From contig NC_003076.8 in NCBI RefSeq assembly GCF_000001735.4, positions 16,805,835 to 16,869,834 of the forward strand: 64,000 bases of DNA, given 5' to 3'. Under the pieces are notes generated by a model, which was not told the DNA's origin, did not search any database, and saw only the letters and a program-made list of their open reading frames with translations. Position numbers and translations under genes: made by a program. This document shows positions 23,626-34,700 of this stretch, piece by piece. The stretch comes from Arabidopsis thaliana (taxonomy: Eukaryota > Streptophyta > Magnoliopsida > Brassicales > Brassicaceae). Each line of letters starts with the position of its first letter. Within the stretch, counting starts at the first letter, position 1.

Positions 23626-25334
23626 TTACAACCGAAGCTTGATGATGCAAAGCAAGAAGAAGAACAACACACACTCAACGAATCTGCCTTTTCCCTGCAA
23701 AAACGTCAACAAGCATTGCCTATGTCACACTCCTTTAATTCGTTTATTCAAGAGGTCAACAAGTCAAAAAGTGAGGCACTCTAAATCAATTATATTTTCA
23801 GACAAAAGTAACAAAACAAGAGTCATCTCCACGTGATAACCAATCCAAAACACATTGTCACAGTTTTTCGAGTTTATAATAAAGATTCCAACTTTTTAAC
23901 CAAAAGTCACTAACTTTACCACAATGTTAATCCTTCCTTATTCGAGCTTTGTGATTTTTTTTTCTTTTACCACTAAATTTATTGTTTAAATGAAACAAAA
24001 CAGATAAATAGAGTGACAAAATATGTCTAAATATGCAACTTAACAGTAACGACCTTCTAGTCCTAAATGTCTACGAAAATTGTCAAAGTAAAACAACAAA
24101 TGAAGTGTAAAGTCGAAAACGTTACCCCGGCGGAGGAAATGGACATGTAATCCGGTGATGGGTTACCCGTGACTGGCTGATAGATGCCACCACCGCTGGA
24201 AGAGCCACCAGTGTTACCGCCACCGCCACTGCTACTACCACCAGTGGAGTTGCTGCTACCACTACCACTACTATGAGTGGAAGAGGTCTTGATCCCAAGT
24301 GAGTAAACCGGAGTTCCGTCAGGGTTGAAGAGACCGTAGTTCCTCTCGGAGGTTGGTCCAGGCTTCATGTTCTCGTTAAAGAGAGCAAAGACGAAGATGG
24401 TGAGATCGCACTCAGGTCGTATAGGCGTCCTCATCTTCTTGCTCATCATCATCTTGATCAGATTCCCATTGTACTTGCGAGCATTGTCGCAGGTGGCTCC
24501 GACTTCTTGCGGGTCACCGTTGGAAGGCCATCCGGTCTCGGAGACGACAATGGGAACTTTCTTGTAGCTGATGCCGACAGCGTCAAGAGCGTGATAGACT
24601 GCGTCGACCTGAGCGAAGAGCATGTTGTCGTAGTGGAAATTAGAGCCAGGATCGGTGAAGCCTTGATTTGGTTGGAAGAGTACGAAGTCGAGAGAAACGT
24701 GTTTGGGGTTTTCTTCGTAGGCGAAGAAAGGGTAGGCGTTGATGAGGATTGGTGAGCCAGTCTTGACGTGGAAGTCCAAGATGGGAGTGAGGGAGCCGAG
24801 GAGGTCGCGGCGGAAGGAAGTGGCCGAGGGAGGGTAGGATACATCCAAGATGGCTAGTGAGTGAGCCGTCGTCACAAAGATCTGCTTGTTTAGGCCACAA
24901 TCCACCAGAGCACCGTGGATGCTTTGCATAGCCGGGAAGAGGGCTGCCGTGAGGGCTGACTGGTTTGAGGTGAGGACTTCGTTTCCCACTACGATGGCCA
25001 CGATCTTGGTGTTTGGGAGGTAAGCTTGGACGTTCTCCTTCACCCAGCCTTGGGCTTTAATAGGGTCGCTCATCTGAGCCAGGTACTCGTTACCGAGGGC
25101 CACGGTGAGCTCGAAGCCGGAGCCGGCGAAGGCACGTAGGGCTTGTGGATCGGCGTCATAGAGCTTGACTTTTGTAGCTCCCACAGACTTGAGGAGAGGG
25201 ATGACGTTTTTAGGGGGAGGAAGGTTGTTAGCGACCTGGCCATAGTTGATGCCGATGGAGGAGACGATGAGAGGAAGAGAGAACAGAGCAAGGCAAAACA
25301 GAGAGAAGAGAGACTGCAGAGAAGAAGAAGCCAT
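23626..25334 (-). CDS. BG_PPAP: GPI-anchored beta-1,3-glucanase (plasmodesmal)
   Basis: Two exons (24126-25334, 23626-23694) give 425 residues. A signal peptide (1-26) is followed by a GH17 glucanase domain from IGINYGQVANNLPPP to about residue 345, with acid/base VGNEVL and nucleophile VSETGWPSNG. A Ser/Gly linker (SSTHSSGSGSSNSTGGSSS) follows. The second exon supplies a hydrophobic C-terminus (FVECVLFFFLLCIIKLRL) typical of a GPI signal. The enzyme degrades callose, and the family member of this locus sits at plasmodesmata and controls cell-to-cell movement. There is no X8 callose-binding module. Reading through the 431-base intron instead gives 423 residues with a different hydrophobic tail. 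Confidence 0.95.
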
Positions 25335-26116
25335 AGATGAAGTGAGAGAGAGAGAGAGAGAGCGTAGTGAGTGGTTGTGAGCAAGATGATAGAGGAGGCA
25401 GTGATGGGACCAGAGCGTTAGGATTCACTAAATTTCAAAGTGAAATAGTAATAAAGAAATAATTGAAAAGAAGAAAGAGAAAGAGTAATGTTGGTTTGGA
25501 TGAGCTGGAAGTCAGTGTCTCTGGAGCAAGCAGTAGAGGAGAGAGCATCTTTCTTGTTTTGCTTCCTCTCGGATTCTCACTTCTCTTATGACAGATCATT
25601 CTTGTCCTCTTCTCTCTCGGTGCTCTCATTACAACACTTGCTAGGTATTTGAGACAGCTACATGGAGACAGAACACCAACTAGAACATCTACCACTCATG
25701 TCTTTCAACAGCCTGTTTGCTTCAACTAGTCTTTTTTCCAATACACCAGAATTTGACTAAATCCAACTAGGTTGATGACCTTGAACGGCTCTTTAAAGTT
25801 TAACCAGATACAACCCAATGATTCAAAACACCAATTAGAGCCATCGCCACACATTGCTTTGTCTCATATAAAGTAAAAGCACACCAACATATGAATAAAG
25901 TTTAGCTCACAACAAGAAAGAGTTCAATTTAGCATATCCCTTGAAAGCAAAAGAATGTTAATAAATTCTCATTACAGAGATAATAGAAGACAACAAAAGA
26001 GAAGATGAGAATGATAAGATTAAAGACCTAAGTGACGCACTCACGCTTTGAATGGAAAAAACAAAGCTTTTGCATCACCCAAGAGAAGAAGAAGAAGAAT
26101 GGTATTTGTAATCTTA
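25335..26116. promoter_or_regulatory. BG_PPAP upstream region and 3' flank of the next gene
   Basis: A GA-dinucleotide run at about 25343-25362 lies in the leader just before the BG_PPAP ATG. Such GAGA tracts are common in plant core promoters and leaders. The far side holds the 3' untranslated region of the 62-residue gene. Confidence 0.45.
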
Positions 26117-26392
26117 TCATCTGTGTGCTGTGACCAGCGTCTCTATGAACCTTAACCCATCAAACCTCGGCTCGAAATTGTCCGACCCATTCGTTTTCCT
26201 CGATTCCCAAACCTGATCAATTCATATCCACATCTCAGTTTCAAACCACAGAACAATTGAAATCGTCGAAATCGCAGATCTTAAAAAAGAAAGAAAAACC
26301 TTTGGGGAGACTGGAGGAAGAATGGAGGAAGAAGAGAGAGCAGCGGTGGAGACGGCAATGACAGAAGCGACCACACCGCTTGAAACCTTCAT
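26117..26392 (-). CDS. 62-residue conserved small plant protein
   Basis: Two exons (26300-26392, 26117-26212) join at an AAG/GTTT donor and a CAG acceptor. They give MKVSSGVVASVIAVSTAALS, a Ser-rich stretch, then EPRFDGLRFIETLVTAHR at the C-terminus. The hydrophobic N-terminus could be a short membrane or targeting segment. The DGLRFIETLVTAHR end looks to me like a conserved plant micro-protein signature, but I cannot name a family or function. A 76-residue frame on the opposite strand (26322-26552) is a shadow. Confidence 0.7.
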
Positions 26393-27238
26393 CTTCTTCT
26401 TCGGATCCGACGACGCCGGATCTCTCCACCACCACCGACTCTCTGGAGCTGCGTGTTGCGCCTTGTTTCAGGCTTTTCTTAATATCAAATTTTCAGTTAA
26501 ACCCAATATTGCCCTTCCTTTTTATTTTCTCCACCATTACAAAAATAATTAAAAAAGAGAAGTACTTATTAATAAAAAAAACAAATTGGCGTTGGAATGT
26601 GGTATTATCGTAACGGTGCATTTGATTCGAGTTGTTCGATAATCTATTTTCAATGGTTGAATTATTTTATTGACTCATCTAGTGGGTCAATTTGTGGAAC
26701 TATCAAATTATCTCAAATATAATGGAAAAATATTTCAAACCATACAAATTTAGTTATTTATCTCTTTTTTTTTGTCCAATAACTCAGTATATTATAATCA
26801 AGACTTTCTTGGTCCAATAACGGGCTTATCACTAGTATAGTATTAAACCATGCAACCAAAAGGCCATTTTTGTGTGTTATTGAACTAGTAAATTAGAATA
26901 GTATTTTAAAATCCATTGCTATTACTTATTACCATTTACCACCATTGCATGCACGTTGTTTCACCCGTGTATGTATGTCAATAGAATTTAACAGTTTTTT
27001 GCAACCGTGTAATGCTGTACAAATCATGAGTCTGTTTGGGTAATAAATATGAATTAATGTTTTGTTAGACTATAACAAAATGTACTTGATGTATCTATTT
27101 ATTTGAGTTATGAAATACTGATTACTCCGGGAGGTTTATAATCTTTAGTTTCCAAAACTAGACAAATAAAAAAGATTACAAATTTTCCAAATCTCAAACT
27201 AAAATGTAACCAATTACAGAAAGCCCCAAAAAAAGGAA
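26393..27238. other. Intergenic between the small gene and LECRK-S.6
   Basis: AT-rich DNA with the small gene's promoter on the left and the LECRK-S.6 3' untranslated region on the right. No other feature is seen. Confidence 0.45.
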
Positions 27239-29314
27239 TCAGCTAAAGTGCGATTTAGGAGTCATCCAAGGAAGATCCTCCCCAACCAAACCATCGACAA
27301 TCATCTCTTCCGCTTCGTTAGCCGGTCGGATTCTCAACAAAGGCCTCCTCGCCGGAAGAACTGGCAACGGCGCCTCCCCGCGTATAATCCTCACAGCATC
27401 CTTCACCCTTGGCCGCTTCTCACTGTCAGGATGCGCACAAACCATCCCAACCATCAACACCCTTTCCATTTCCTCTGCATCGAACTCTTCCCTCAGCATG
27501 ATGTCAGCCCCATCCAGCACCTTCCCTGTCTCCCAGTGGCTCCACATCAGGTCTACAAGCACCGCCCCGTCATCCCCCACCGGCCTACGCCCCGTACACA
27601 CTTCCAGAACCACCACTCCAAAGCTGTACACGTCTGTTTTTTCAGAGGGCACACCTGTGTACACGTATTCTGGTGCCAAGTAACCCATAGTACCTGCTGG
27701 GAGTGTAGCAGCTCGTCCAGCTAGCAACGCACTGTGCTCATATATCTCAGCTAACCCGAAATCACCAAGCTTGGCGTTAAACTCGGCATCAAGCATTATG
27801 TTACAGGTCTTGACGTCACGGTGGATGATCTGTCTCTCACATTCTTCGTGTAGATATGTAAGTGCGGAAGCCACACCGAGAATGATGTTTACCCTCTGCT
27901 TCCAAGAGAGTACTATGATCTCTTCTGATGGATCAGATGAGGGTTTCTTGTGTAGGAATTCACTTAAACTTCCGTTAGGTAAGTACTCAAACACTAAGGC
28001 CGTCTCTGTTCCTTCGCTGCACCACCCCTGGAACTGAACCAGATTCTTGTGCCGCAAGTAACCAGTCATTGTGGTGAACTCTGTGGTGAAAGGGTTACGG
28101 TTGCATTGTGGCCAGTGTTCTCGATCAAACCGCTTCACGGCCACGGATCCAATGGAAGGAATAGAGCCTCTATAGACAGTAGCAGAAGCTCCTTGACCAA
28201 CGATTGCGTTCTCATTGAAACCCGACGTCGCGGATTTGATCTCAGCCAAGGATAACCTTCCAGGCATCCGAACAAGCCCCGAATTCGAATCAGCTTCCTC
28301 ACTAATCCTTTTCTTGCCACAAATCAATGAGAAAACAATAAACGCCACGAGGATAACAATTGCAGCCAAACCAGGTAAAAGACTCCAAACTGGTATCTTT
28401 AATCCAACAACTGTAACCCTAAAGTTGAAACCTTTACGATGAATTTCCTTCGGATTTTCGGAAACTTCCCCTGAGCAAACCAAACACTCTTCATCTTTCT
28501 CCTCCTCCTCTTCTTGAATCGCATCAGAATGAGACCCAAAGGTCCTAAATTTCCACCGCTCAACGATATGCAAAGCTGACCCAATACCAGCATTCGAAGC
28601 AGAGAAACCAACATGCATATACTCTTTAACTTTACCAGAGAGATCAATCTGTGTTGATAAAACAGGACTAGTAGGCTTAACACGAGAATACCCAACCCAA
28701 ACCCTAATCAGTTTAAGAACATCACTATACTCAATCCAAGCCATCATCTTTTTCCCACTTTTAAGATCAAACCCTTTCGAAATCGCATCAACGGAAGAAA
28801 CAGAGAAGATTGAACTAACATCGATTCCAACATGGTTATCGTTGATGTCACCGTGAACCGGGTCAAATCTAGTATCAAACTCAACGGCGATGAAAGAATC
28901 ATCAGGATTTGGTAGACCCAAGAAGCCATTAGAGAAGACGAATGAGTCAGCATTAGACGTGATCAAGAAAGCGAAGCCGTCACCAAAAGGGCAAGAAGGA
29001 GAAGCGATGATGGAGAAGGAGAAGCGGCAAGAGAAAGAAGCGGTTGTGTTAGTGGAAGGTTCGAGAAACTTTATTGGGTACACGTAGAGAGCTCGTCCAA
29101 TGCCGGAGGAAGATGGTTTTGACGGTGGTGTTGTGACGGAGGGAAAGCAAGGTTGTTGTTGGGTTAGTGAGATTGTACGGTCGCGGAAGAAGGCGTCGCC
29201 GTAGAGAGTTAAGTTTTGTAGCGGCGGCGAGAAACGGTGAGAAAGTGTGGGAAAATCTAGGGAAAGGAAGAGAATTAGGTGGAAGATGACGAGAGAGTAA
29301 TGATGATGATTCAT
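27239..29314 (-). CDS. LECRK-S.6: L-type lectin receptor kinase
   Basis: An intronless gene of 691 residues. A signal peptide (1-25) and legume-lectin domain (about 27-260; FIAVEFDTRFDP, NDNHVGID, HVGFSASNAG) are followed by a transmembrane helix (about 308-332) and a Ser/Thr kinase (about 367-650). The kinase has glycine loop GQGASATVYRG, catalytic Lys394 (VAVKRF), HRDVKTCN at 498 and DFGLAE at 518, then GTMGYLAPEY. All catalytic residues are present, so it should be an active RD kinase. The family perceives extracellular signals in defence and development at the plasma membrane. The S.6 singleton name comes from locus recall. Confidence 0.95.
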   Translation of the reverse strand: MNHHHYSLVIFHLILFLSLDFPTLSHRFSPPLQNLTLYGDAFFRDRTISLTQQQPCFPSVTTPPSKPSSSGIGRALYVYPIKFLEPSTNTTASFSCRFSFSIIASPSCPFGDGFAFLITSNADSFVFSNGFLGLPNPDDSFIAVEFDTRFDPVHGDINDNHVGIDVSSIFSVSSVDAISKGFDLKSGKKMMAWIEYSDVLKLIRVWVGYSRVKPTSPVLSTQIDLSGKVKEYMHVGFSASNAGIGSALHIVERWKFRTFGSHSDAIQEEEEEKDEECLVCSGEVSENPKEIHRKGFNFRVTVVGLKIPVWSLLPGLAAIVILVAFIVFSLICGKKRISEEADSNSGLVRMPGRLSLAEIKSATSGFNENAIVGQGASATVYRGSIPSIGSVAVKRFDREHWPQCNRNPFTTEFTTMTGYLRHKNLVQFQGWCSEGTETALVFEYLPNGSLSEFLHKKPSSDPSEEIIVLSWKQRVNIILGVASALTYLHEECERQIIHRDVKTCNIMLDAEFNAKLGDFGLAEIYEHSALLAGRAATLPAGTMGYLAPEYVYTGVPSEKTDVYSFGVVVLEVCTGRRPVGDDGAVLVDLMWSHWETGKVLDGADIMLREEFDAEEMERVLMVGMVCAHPDSEKRPRVKDAVRIIRGEAPLPVLPARRPLLRIRPANEAEEMIVDGLVGEDLPWMTPKSHFS

Positions 29315-29737
29315 CTTGGTTCCCGTTGTGTCATGTGGTTTGTGTTATTTTCTTGAACTCTGATCTTTGGTTAAGAGAGGCAGAGAAAATTATAAATCGA
29401 TTATTATTAACTCCAAGATGGTTTTGTAATGAAATGTAAAGGATGATAATTTTATAAGCGCTTGGTTATAGAGACAAAAATGAGAATGAATAAATCTAGA
29501 ATGAGAGTGAAGCAAATGATTAAAGATCGTCTTACACAAATGGAGCAATGTAATTGTGACAAAATCAAAACTATGGAGACACTAAACCCAACAGAAAAGA
29601 AGCAAATCTACCTCTCAGAATCTGGCTAGTAACAACCTCTTAGAATCCAAGCTTGGTTCTGGATAAAACTTGATGCTTCTTTTGAGAAACAAGCAAAAAC
29701 TCTCCCTCTGTTCATCTGACTATACCAAAAACCGAAC
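29315..29737. other. LECRK-S.6 upstream region / MFL1 3' flank
   Basis: A 423-base spacer shared by the LECRK-S.6 promoter and the MFL1 3' untranslated region. No distinct motif was recognised. Confidence 0.4.
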
Positions 29738-30976
29738 TCAAGAATCAGCAGCAACGTTAGCTTCAGACTCTTCTTTCCTTTTCAAATATTCATTCAAGAT
29801 TGTAAGCCTAGCAGTCTCAAAGGCAAAATAACCGATCGCAGAGAAACAAGCGCTGTGAACAACTCGAGGTCCCATGCCGCGGGTAAAACCAACCCAACCT
29901 TCCTCTGTCAATATCTGCTTCACTGTCCCAGCAACACCAGTATACATAGCACCACCGAGTTTATCCACAGCCTCCACATGAATCTGTGTCATCAGCCTAG
30001 TCTTCACAACATCTAACGGCGTAGTTATCGAAGCCGATATCGCACCAGCCAACGCACCGCAACAAACACTCTGCAAAGGCTCAAGATGGCTCTGCTTCGT
30101 TTTCTCCAAAACCGCGGCTTTCAGATACTCAAACGACGAATAACTGAGTACACCAGCGGGTAAATTCCTCAACAATGTAGCCGAATAACCGGCGTAAAGC
30201 CCCAAGATTCCATCTTTCTCAAGTATCTTAAGTAAAACTTGATAAGATCTCCCACTAGCTCCAGCTTGCATTCTCTGTGTAATGAGCTCTTTAGGAACCA
30301 TTATAGCTGAAGAGATTATGTTTCCCATAGCACCAGCAGTAGGCGGGATTAAAACCGTCGGAAAATCAGGGAACTTAGAGAGCAGAGACTTACCAAACTC
30401 ACAAGTACCGAAATACACGGCGGAGGAAAACGTAGAGCCAACAATCACGGCGGAGACACCACTATAGAAACCTAATATACCTTTAGCTTGAAAGGTTTTC
30501 ACTATAGCATCAAATGTGTTACTATAAACCTGAGAAGCGCCTTTGGTTTGAAGCTTGGTTTTGATTGCGTCAAGTGGGAGAAGAGTAACGTATGTGAAAG
30601 CTCCGGCGAGTCCACCGGCTCCTGCACCGATGATGGCACGTTCCCAGACGGAGAGTTGTTTGATGAGTGTTTGAATTCTTGGACTGCTTCGTGATGCGGG
30701 TTTGATCCATTTCAGGAATTCGGGTCCGGGTTTTTCGTGGGTTGGATCCGAGATTGATGTTGATGCAAATGGTGGGTCGGATCTTCTGAAATTTGCTGAA
30801 AATTTTGGGGGTTTTTGAGAGGATTTGGTTTTGAGTTTAGGGTTTCTGACGATAGGGCTTTGGACGGAGGTGAGATCGGAGAAATGAGTGAAGAGAGAAT
30901 TGAACTCGTTGGGAAAATGGCAGTGATTAAGATTTGGAGATGGGAGGCCAAGAGTTTCGGAGAGTCTAGCTTCCAT
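29738..30976 (-). CDS. MFL1: Mitoferrin-like chloroplast carrier
   Basis: An intronless gene of 412 residues. The first about 110 residues are Ser/Pro/Lys-rich with little acid, like a plastid transit peptide. Three mitochondrial-carrier repeats follow, with signatures PLDAIKTKLQ, PKELITQRMQ and PLDVVKTRLM. The second repeat has K in place of D in the PxD motif (PKELITQ). Mitoferrins import iron, and the plant MFL1 is described as plastid-localised and needed for normal plastid iron. A protein with this targeting sequence fits that description. Confidence 0.93.
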   Translation of the reverse strand: MEARLSETLGLPSPNLNHCHFPNEFNSLFTHFSDLTSVQSPIVRNPKLKTKSSQKPPKFSANFRRSDPPFASTSISDPTHEKPGPEFLKWIKPASRSSPRIQTLIKQLSVWERAIIGAGAGGLAGAFTYVTLLPLDAIKTKLQTKGASQVYSNTFDAIVKTFQAKGILGFYSGVSAVIVGSTFSSAVYFGTCEFGKSLLSKFPDFPTVLIPPTAGAMGNIISSAIMVPKELITQRMQAGASGRSYQVLLKILEKDGILGLYAGYSATLLRNLPAGVLSYSSFEYLKAAVLEKTKQSHLEPLQSVCCGALAGAISASITTPLDVVKTRLMTQIHVEAVDKLGGAMYTGVAGTVKQILTEEGWVGFTRGMGPRVVHSACFSAIGYFAFETARLTILNEYLKRKEESEANVAADS

Positions 30977-31058
30977 GGTTGATTTGGGTGGAAGCTTGAG
31001 GAAGGAGAACCAAACATAAAGATGATGACAGACTGATACTTAAAAAAAAAGAACATGG

Positions 31059-31506
31059 CGCAGTGTAGTAAGGAAAATACTAAACGGCATGAAGTTGAAG
31101 ACGGAGAACAAAACTCGTTATTCGCAGTGTAGTAAGTAAAAAGCTAAACGGCATGAAGTTGATGACAGAGAACCATGCAATTGCAAGCCCTGGGTCTTCG
31201 GTTTATAATCTCGGTTTGATTCGGTTATGGTTAACCGAAGTGAATATAAAACTTGCCGTTTAGCTTTTTACTTTTGACCGCTCGGTTATTTATTGCCTGG
31301 GACTTTGAACCGCAGTGTTCGGTTCAGGTCGGGGTAGTCGGTTCTTCGGGTAATTTTGATTAAGGGGAAAGGTTACCGAATATACCAAACCAATAATTTG
31401 GTTCGGTTCGGTTCAGAGATCGATCGTAGAGGAAATGATGATACTCAGAGAAACAGAAGCTGACCGCAGTGTAGTAAAGAAAAAAAAACTAAACGGCATG
31501 AAGTTG
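31059..31506. repeat. 64-base repeat, third copy displaced by an insert
   Basis: Copies start at 31059, 31123 and 31465. Each carries CGCAGTGTAGTAA and CTAAACGGCATGAAGTTG. The first two are in tandem (period 64). The third is separated by about 280 bases of CGGTT/AACCG-rich sequence (about 31187-31464). Inside the insert, 31258-31275 is an inverted copy of AGTAAAAAGCTAAACGGC from copy 2. Confidence 0.8.
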
Positions 31507-31712
31507 GCTAACCATTTTCATATTAAAATAGTTATCATCAGATTTAAATCAATTAGTTTAAACAATCATGAAATTCATGACAAACTATTTGCAAATAAGG
31601 CGAGAGATTCGCTATATACAGTGCAATGCCGGAGAATGAAGCTCTACATTCATCAAAATAAGGCTAACTGCTTCCTATGCTTTTTGCTTTCGTCGTTGTT
31701 TTCGGTTCATGT

Positions 31713-34700
31713 CTAGAATTGTGATTGAGATATAGGTGATGTTGCCACACTTGATCTATCGGTACCGCGAATGTTGTACTTCTCGTATACTCTTTCGCGA
31801 TTCTCTGACCACCATGTTTCTGCTTGTTGCTCCCTGAATCGTCGCCGGCTACAAAAACAACCAAACGTTTGTATTAGTTTACATGTCTAGAATGTAAAAG
31901 GATAAGAAGTAGATAGATTCGATAATGTTACCTAAAGCGCACACGTTTGAGATCTCTAGTTCCATCGCCTAGAGCCAAAAGTGTTATATAAACACCAGGT
32001 TCATATTGTTCAATCCACTCTGCCTCCACTTGAGAAGCATTTGAAGCTGATGCTGCTGAGCTTCTTGAGTTTCGTCCATCTTCTGAGAAACCATTACTGA
32101 TTCGGACCCCCTCACTTAGAAGTTCGCCCATGCTTGCATCTGTGTTTCTTGGCGACTGCGAATTCCGCCAAAGTCCATTCATTGAACGAGCGGGCATAGC
32201 CAAAGGAGAAGCAAGTGAGGTGTCGCTCATTGAATCAGATCTTGATTGACGTTGTCCATTTGCATTCGTAAAGTGAAATCCATTTTGCTCAAACCCGTTC
32301 AATAAATTAGCTGTCCGTGTGGTCTCAGCTTCGTAAGCACCCGGTGGTAGCAGCGCAGCTATATCCTTGACCTGGAAAGACCAAATAGAAATATTTAGGG
32401 AAGAAACAAGAAAACTTAGAGGGAATCATATTTCAAGAATGGATAGATCACACAGAGACTTGTCTCAACACTTCAACAGGCAGTATAGGAGAAATATATA
32501 AGAGAATCAAAGCCAAACCTGTGCTGTTAGAGATTTTATAACTTCTTTTGCGGCTTCTGATTTGGCAGATTCCTCTGCTGCCAGGCTCATTGCTTCTTGT
32601 ACTTTTTTCACAGATTTCTGGACTTCGAATTCTTGGACCTCGCATCGGTGCCTCAGACTCTCGGCCTGTACACAATATCACAGATTCATTTTAGAAAACA
32701 AACCACGAAAATGTGTGGAAACAAATTCAGATGAATGGAAACGTTAGAGTAACCGCCGAGTTTACCTGAGCGCGCAATCTGACTACTTCCTGATTCAGAA
32801 GCTCATTTGTCTTCTTCAAACTCTCAGCTATACTTGTTGAAAAACCAAGACCAACGTTTAAAGGAATGGGAGTGACTGAACGAGGAGGACTAGATCTCCT
32901 TGAGAAAGGTGACACAGGTCTGGAGCTAGACGGAGTTACTGCTGGTTTTGGTGGCCCACGGCGTAAGTCAGCCACATTAGTCAAAGCATCTTTAAGTTGT
33001 GTTAGAGGTGTTTGGGAAGTGCGGACAAGAGAGAATGTGTCTGCCTTCTTTCCTTGTCTAGCTGCCCTGTTATCCAACTGCTTGATCAAATCTATATTTG
33101 ACGGTATTCCTGATTTAGCCAATCTTATCTCAGTTTTATCCAATCTGTCCTTGTTCTCACCGGAAAGTCGTGGCATAACATTCTTCCTGCTATCAATATT
33201 AGCTTCTGACACTTTACTTAGTTTAGAGTGACATGAATCGCAGACACGGTAAGGCTTGCCTGGATTAGGGGCCAAAGCAGCTTTCAGTGATTTCTTTGAA
33301 CTGCATGAATGGCAGTGGACAAGTCCACAGTTGTAACAATTGTGTCTTTTTCGTGTGAATCCGAAAGCCTGTCTACAAGCTGAACATTGAGATTGCTCCG
33401 TACCAGAAACCCATTTATGAAGACATATTGCTGCTGTGAAGTTTGAACCGCATGCAATATTTTTTACATGTCTCTCTTTCAAAGCATCAACAAGAGTTGG
33501 TGCCTTACGGTCCTCAACATCTCCATGACCTAATCTCCCATTGGCACCCTTGCCCCATGTAAACACTTCATTTCGAGATGTTAAAACTGCTACATGATAA
33601 GCTCCACATGCTATTTCTTCAACACAATCCTTTGTTAGTTTATCCTCTACTAAGCAAGGAAGTTTCCCATCAGCATTGGGATTCCCTAGTTGACCATATA
33701 CTGTACTACCCATTGTGTAAACTTTTCCCGATGTTGTCAAACCAACTGTTAAACTATGTCCACATGCAACTCTGTGAAAAGTATGGTCAATTAGAGCTGA
33801 TACACATGTTGGTTTAAGCCGAGGCTCTTTATCTCCATGACCAAGACGGCTCTTGTCACCATCACCCCATGTGAACAGCTTTCCTGATGAAACACTTGAA
33901 CTTGAGTGAGTGACAATGACTTCTACTATTGCAGCAGCATGCCATACACCGCATGCAACAGCAATGGTCCTCAAACCAGATAAAGATTCAACTTCTCTCG
34001 GGTAAAATACAGTTTCCTTGTCACCATGCCCTAAAACACCAAACGTCCCATCTCCAAAAGTAAAAAGCTGTCCAGTTGACGTTATCAAAGCGGTGTGCCA
34101 TGGTCCACAGGATACGGAAGCAATTTGAAGACCTTCAAGGGGACCTGATATTCTCTTAGGTATCCAGTGACTTACATCGGTACCATGGCCGAGAAGTCCT
34201 GCATTGTGTGTTCCATCACCCCATGTGTAAATCTCTCCTGTCATTGTGACAGCGCATGTATGGAACTCACCACAGGCAACAAAATCAATACTAGTAGCAG
34301 CTAGAGACTCAATAAGCTGTGGTCCAGTAACATCTTTTCCCATTCCATGGCCAAGACGTCCTCCGGATGCTTCACCCCATGTAAAAACCTCACCTTGCCT
34401 AGAGACTAGAGCAGCATGCTTAACACCACATGCTATGTGATGGACATCCAAAACTACATTGGACTCCAATGGCTTTGGAATCAGAACATCAGACCTTGAA
34501 CCAAGATAACCAATATTCTTATCAGCTCCGAATTTGGTAACATTCTCACATAGCACTTCACCCCATATATAAACATCACCTAGAGCATCACAATCATCTG
34601 GAGCAGAACCATGACTTGAGCTGCTTTGAACACTAGAGACACTAACCCGGAACGCGTCTGATCCAGTTCCTCGTACTAACATATTTGGGCTATCTGATGC

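Noticed and set aside
14827-25334. A callose or cell-plate gene cluster (DRP1A with BG_PPAP)
   Set aside because: Both touch callose-rich membranes, but unrelated genes lie between them and there is no shared promoter or other sign of a functional cluster.
26322-26552. 76-codon plus-strand frame
   Set aside because: Antisense to the better supported two-exon 62-residue gene, which has in-frame splice sites and a conserved-looking C-terminus.
31435-31716. 93-codon plus-strand frame between MFL1 and the PRAF gene
   Set aside because: It crosses repeat copy 3 and the PRAF 3' end and shows no domain.
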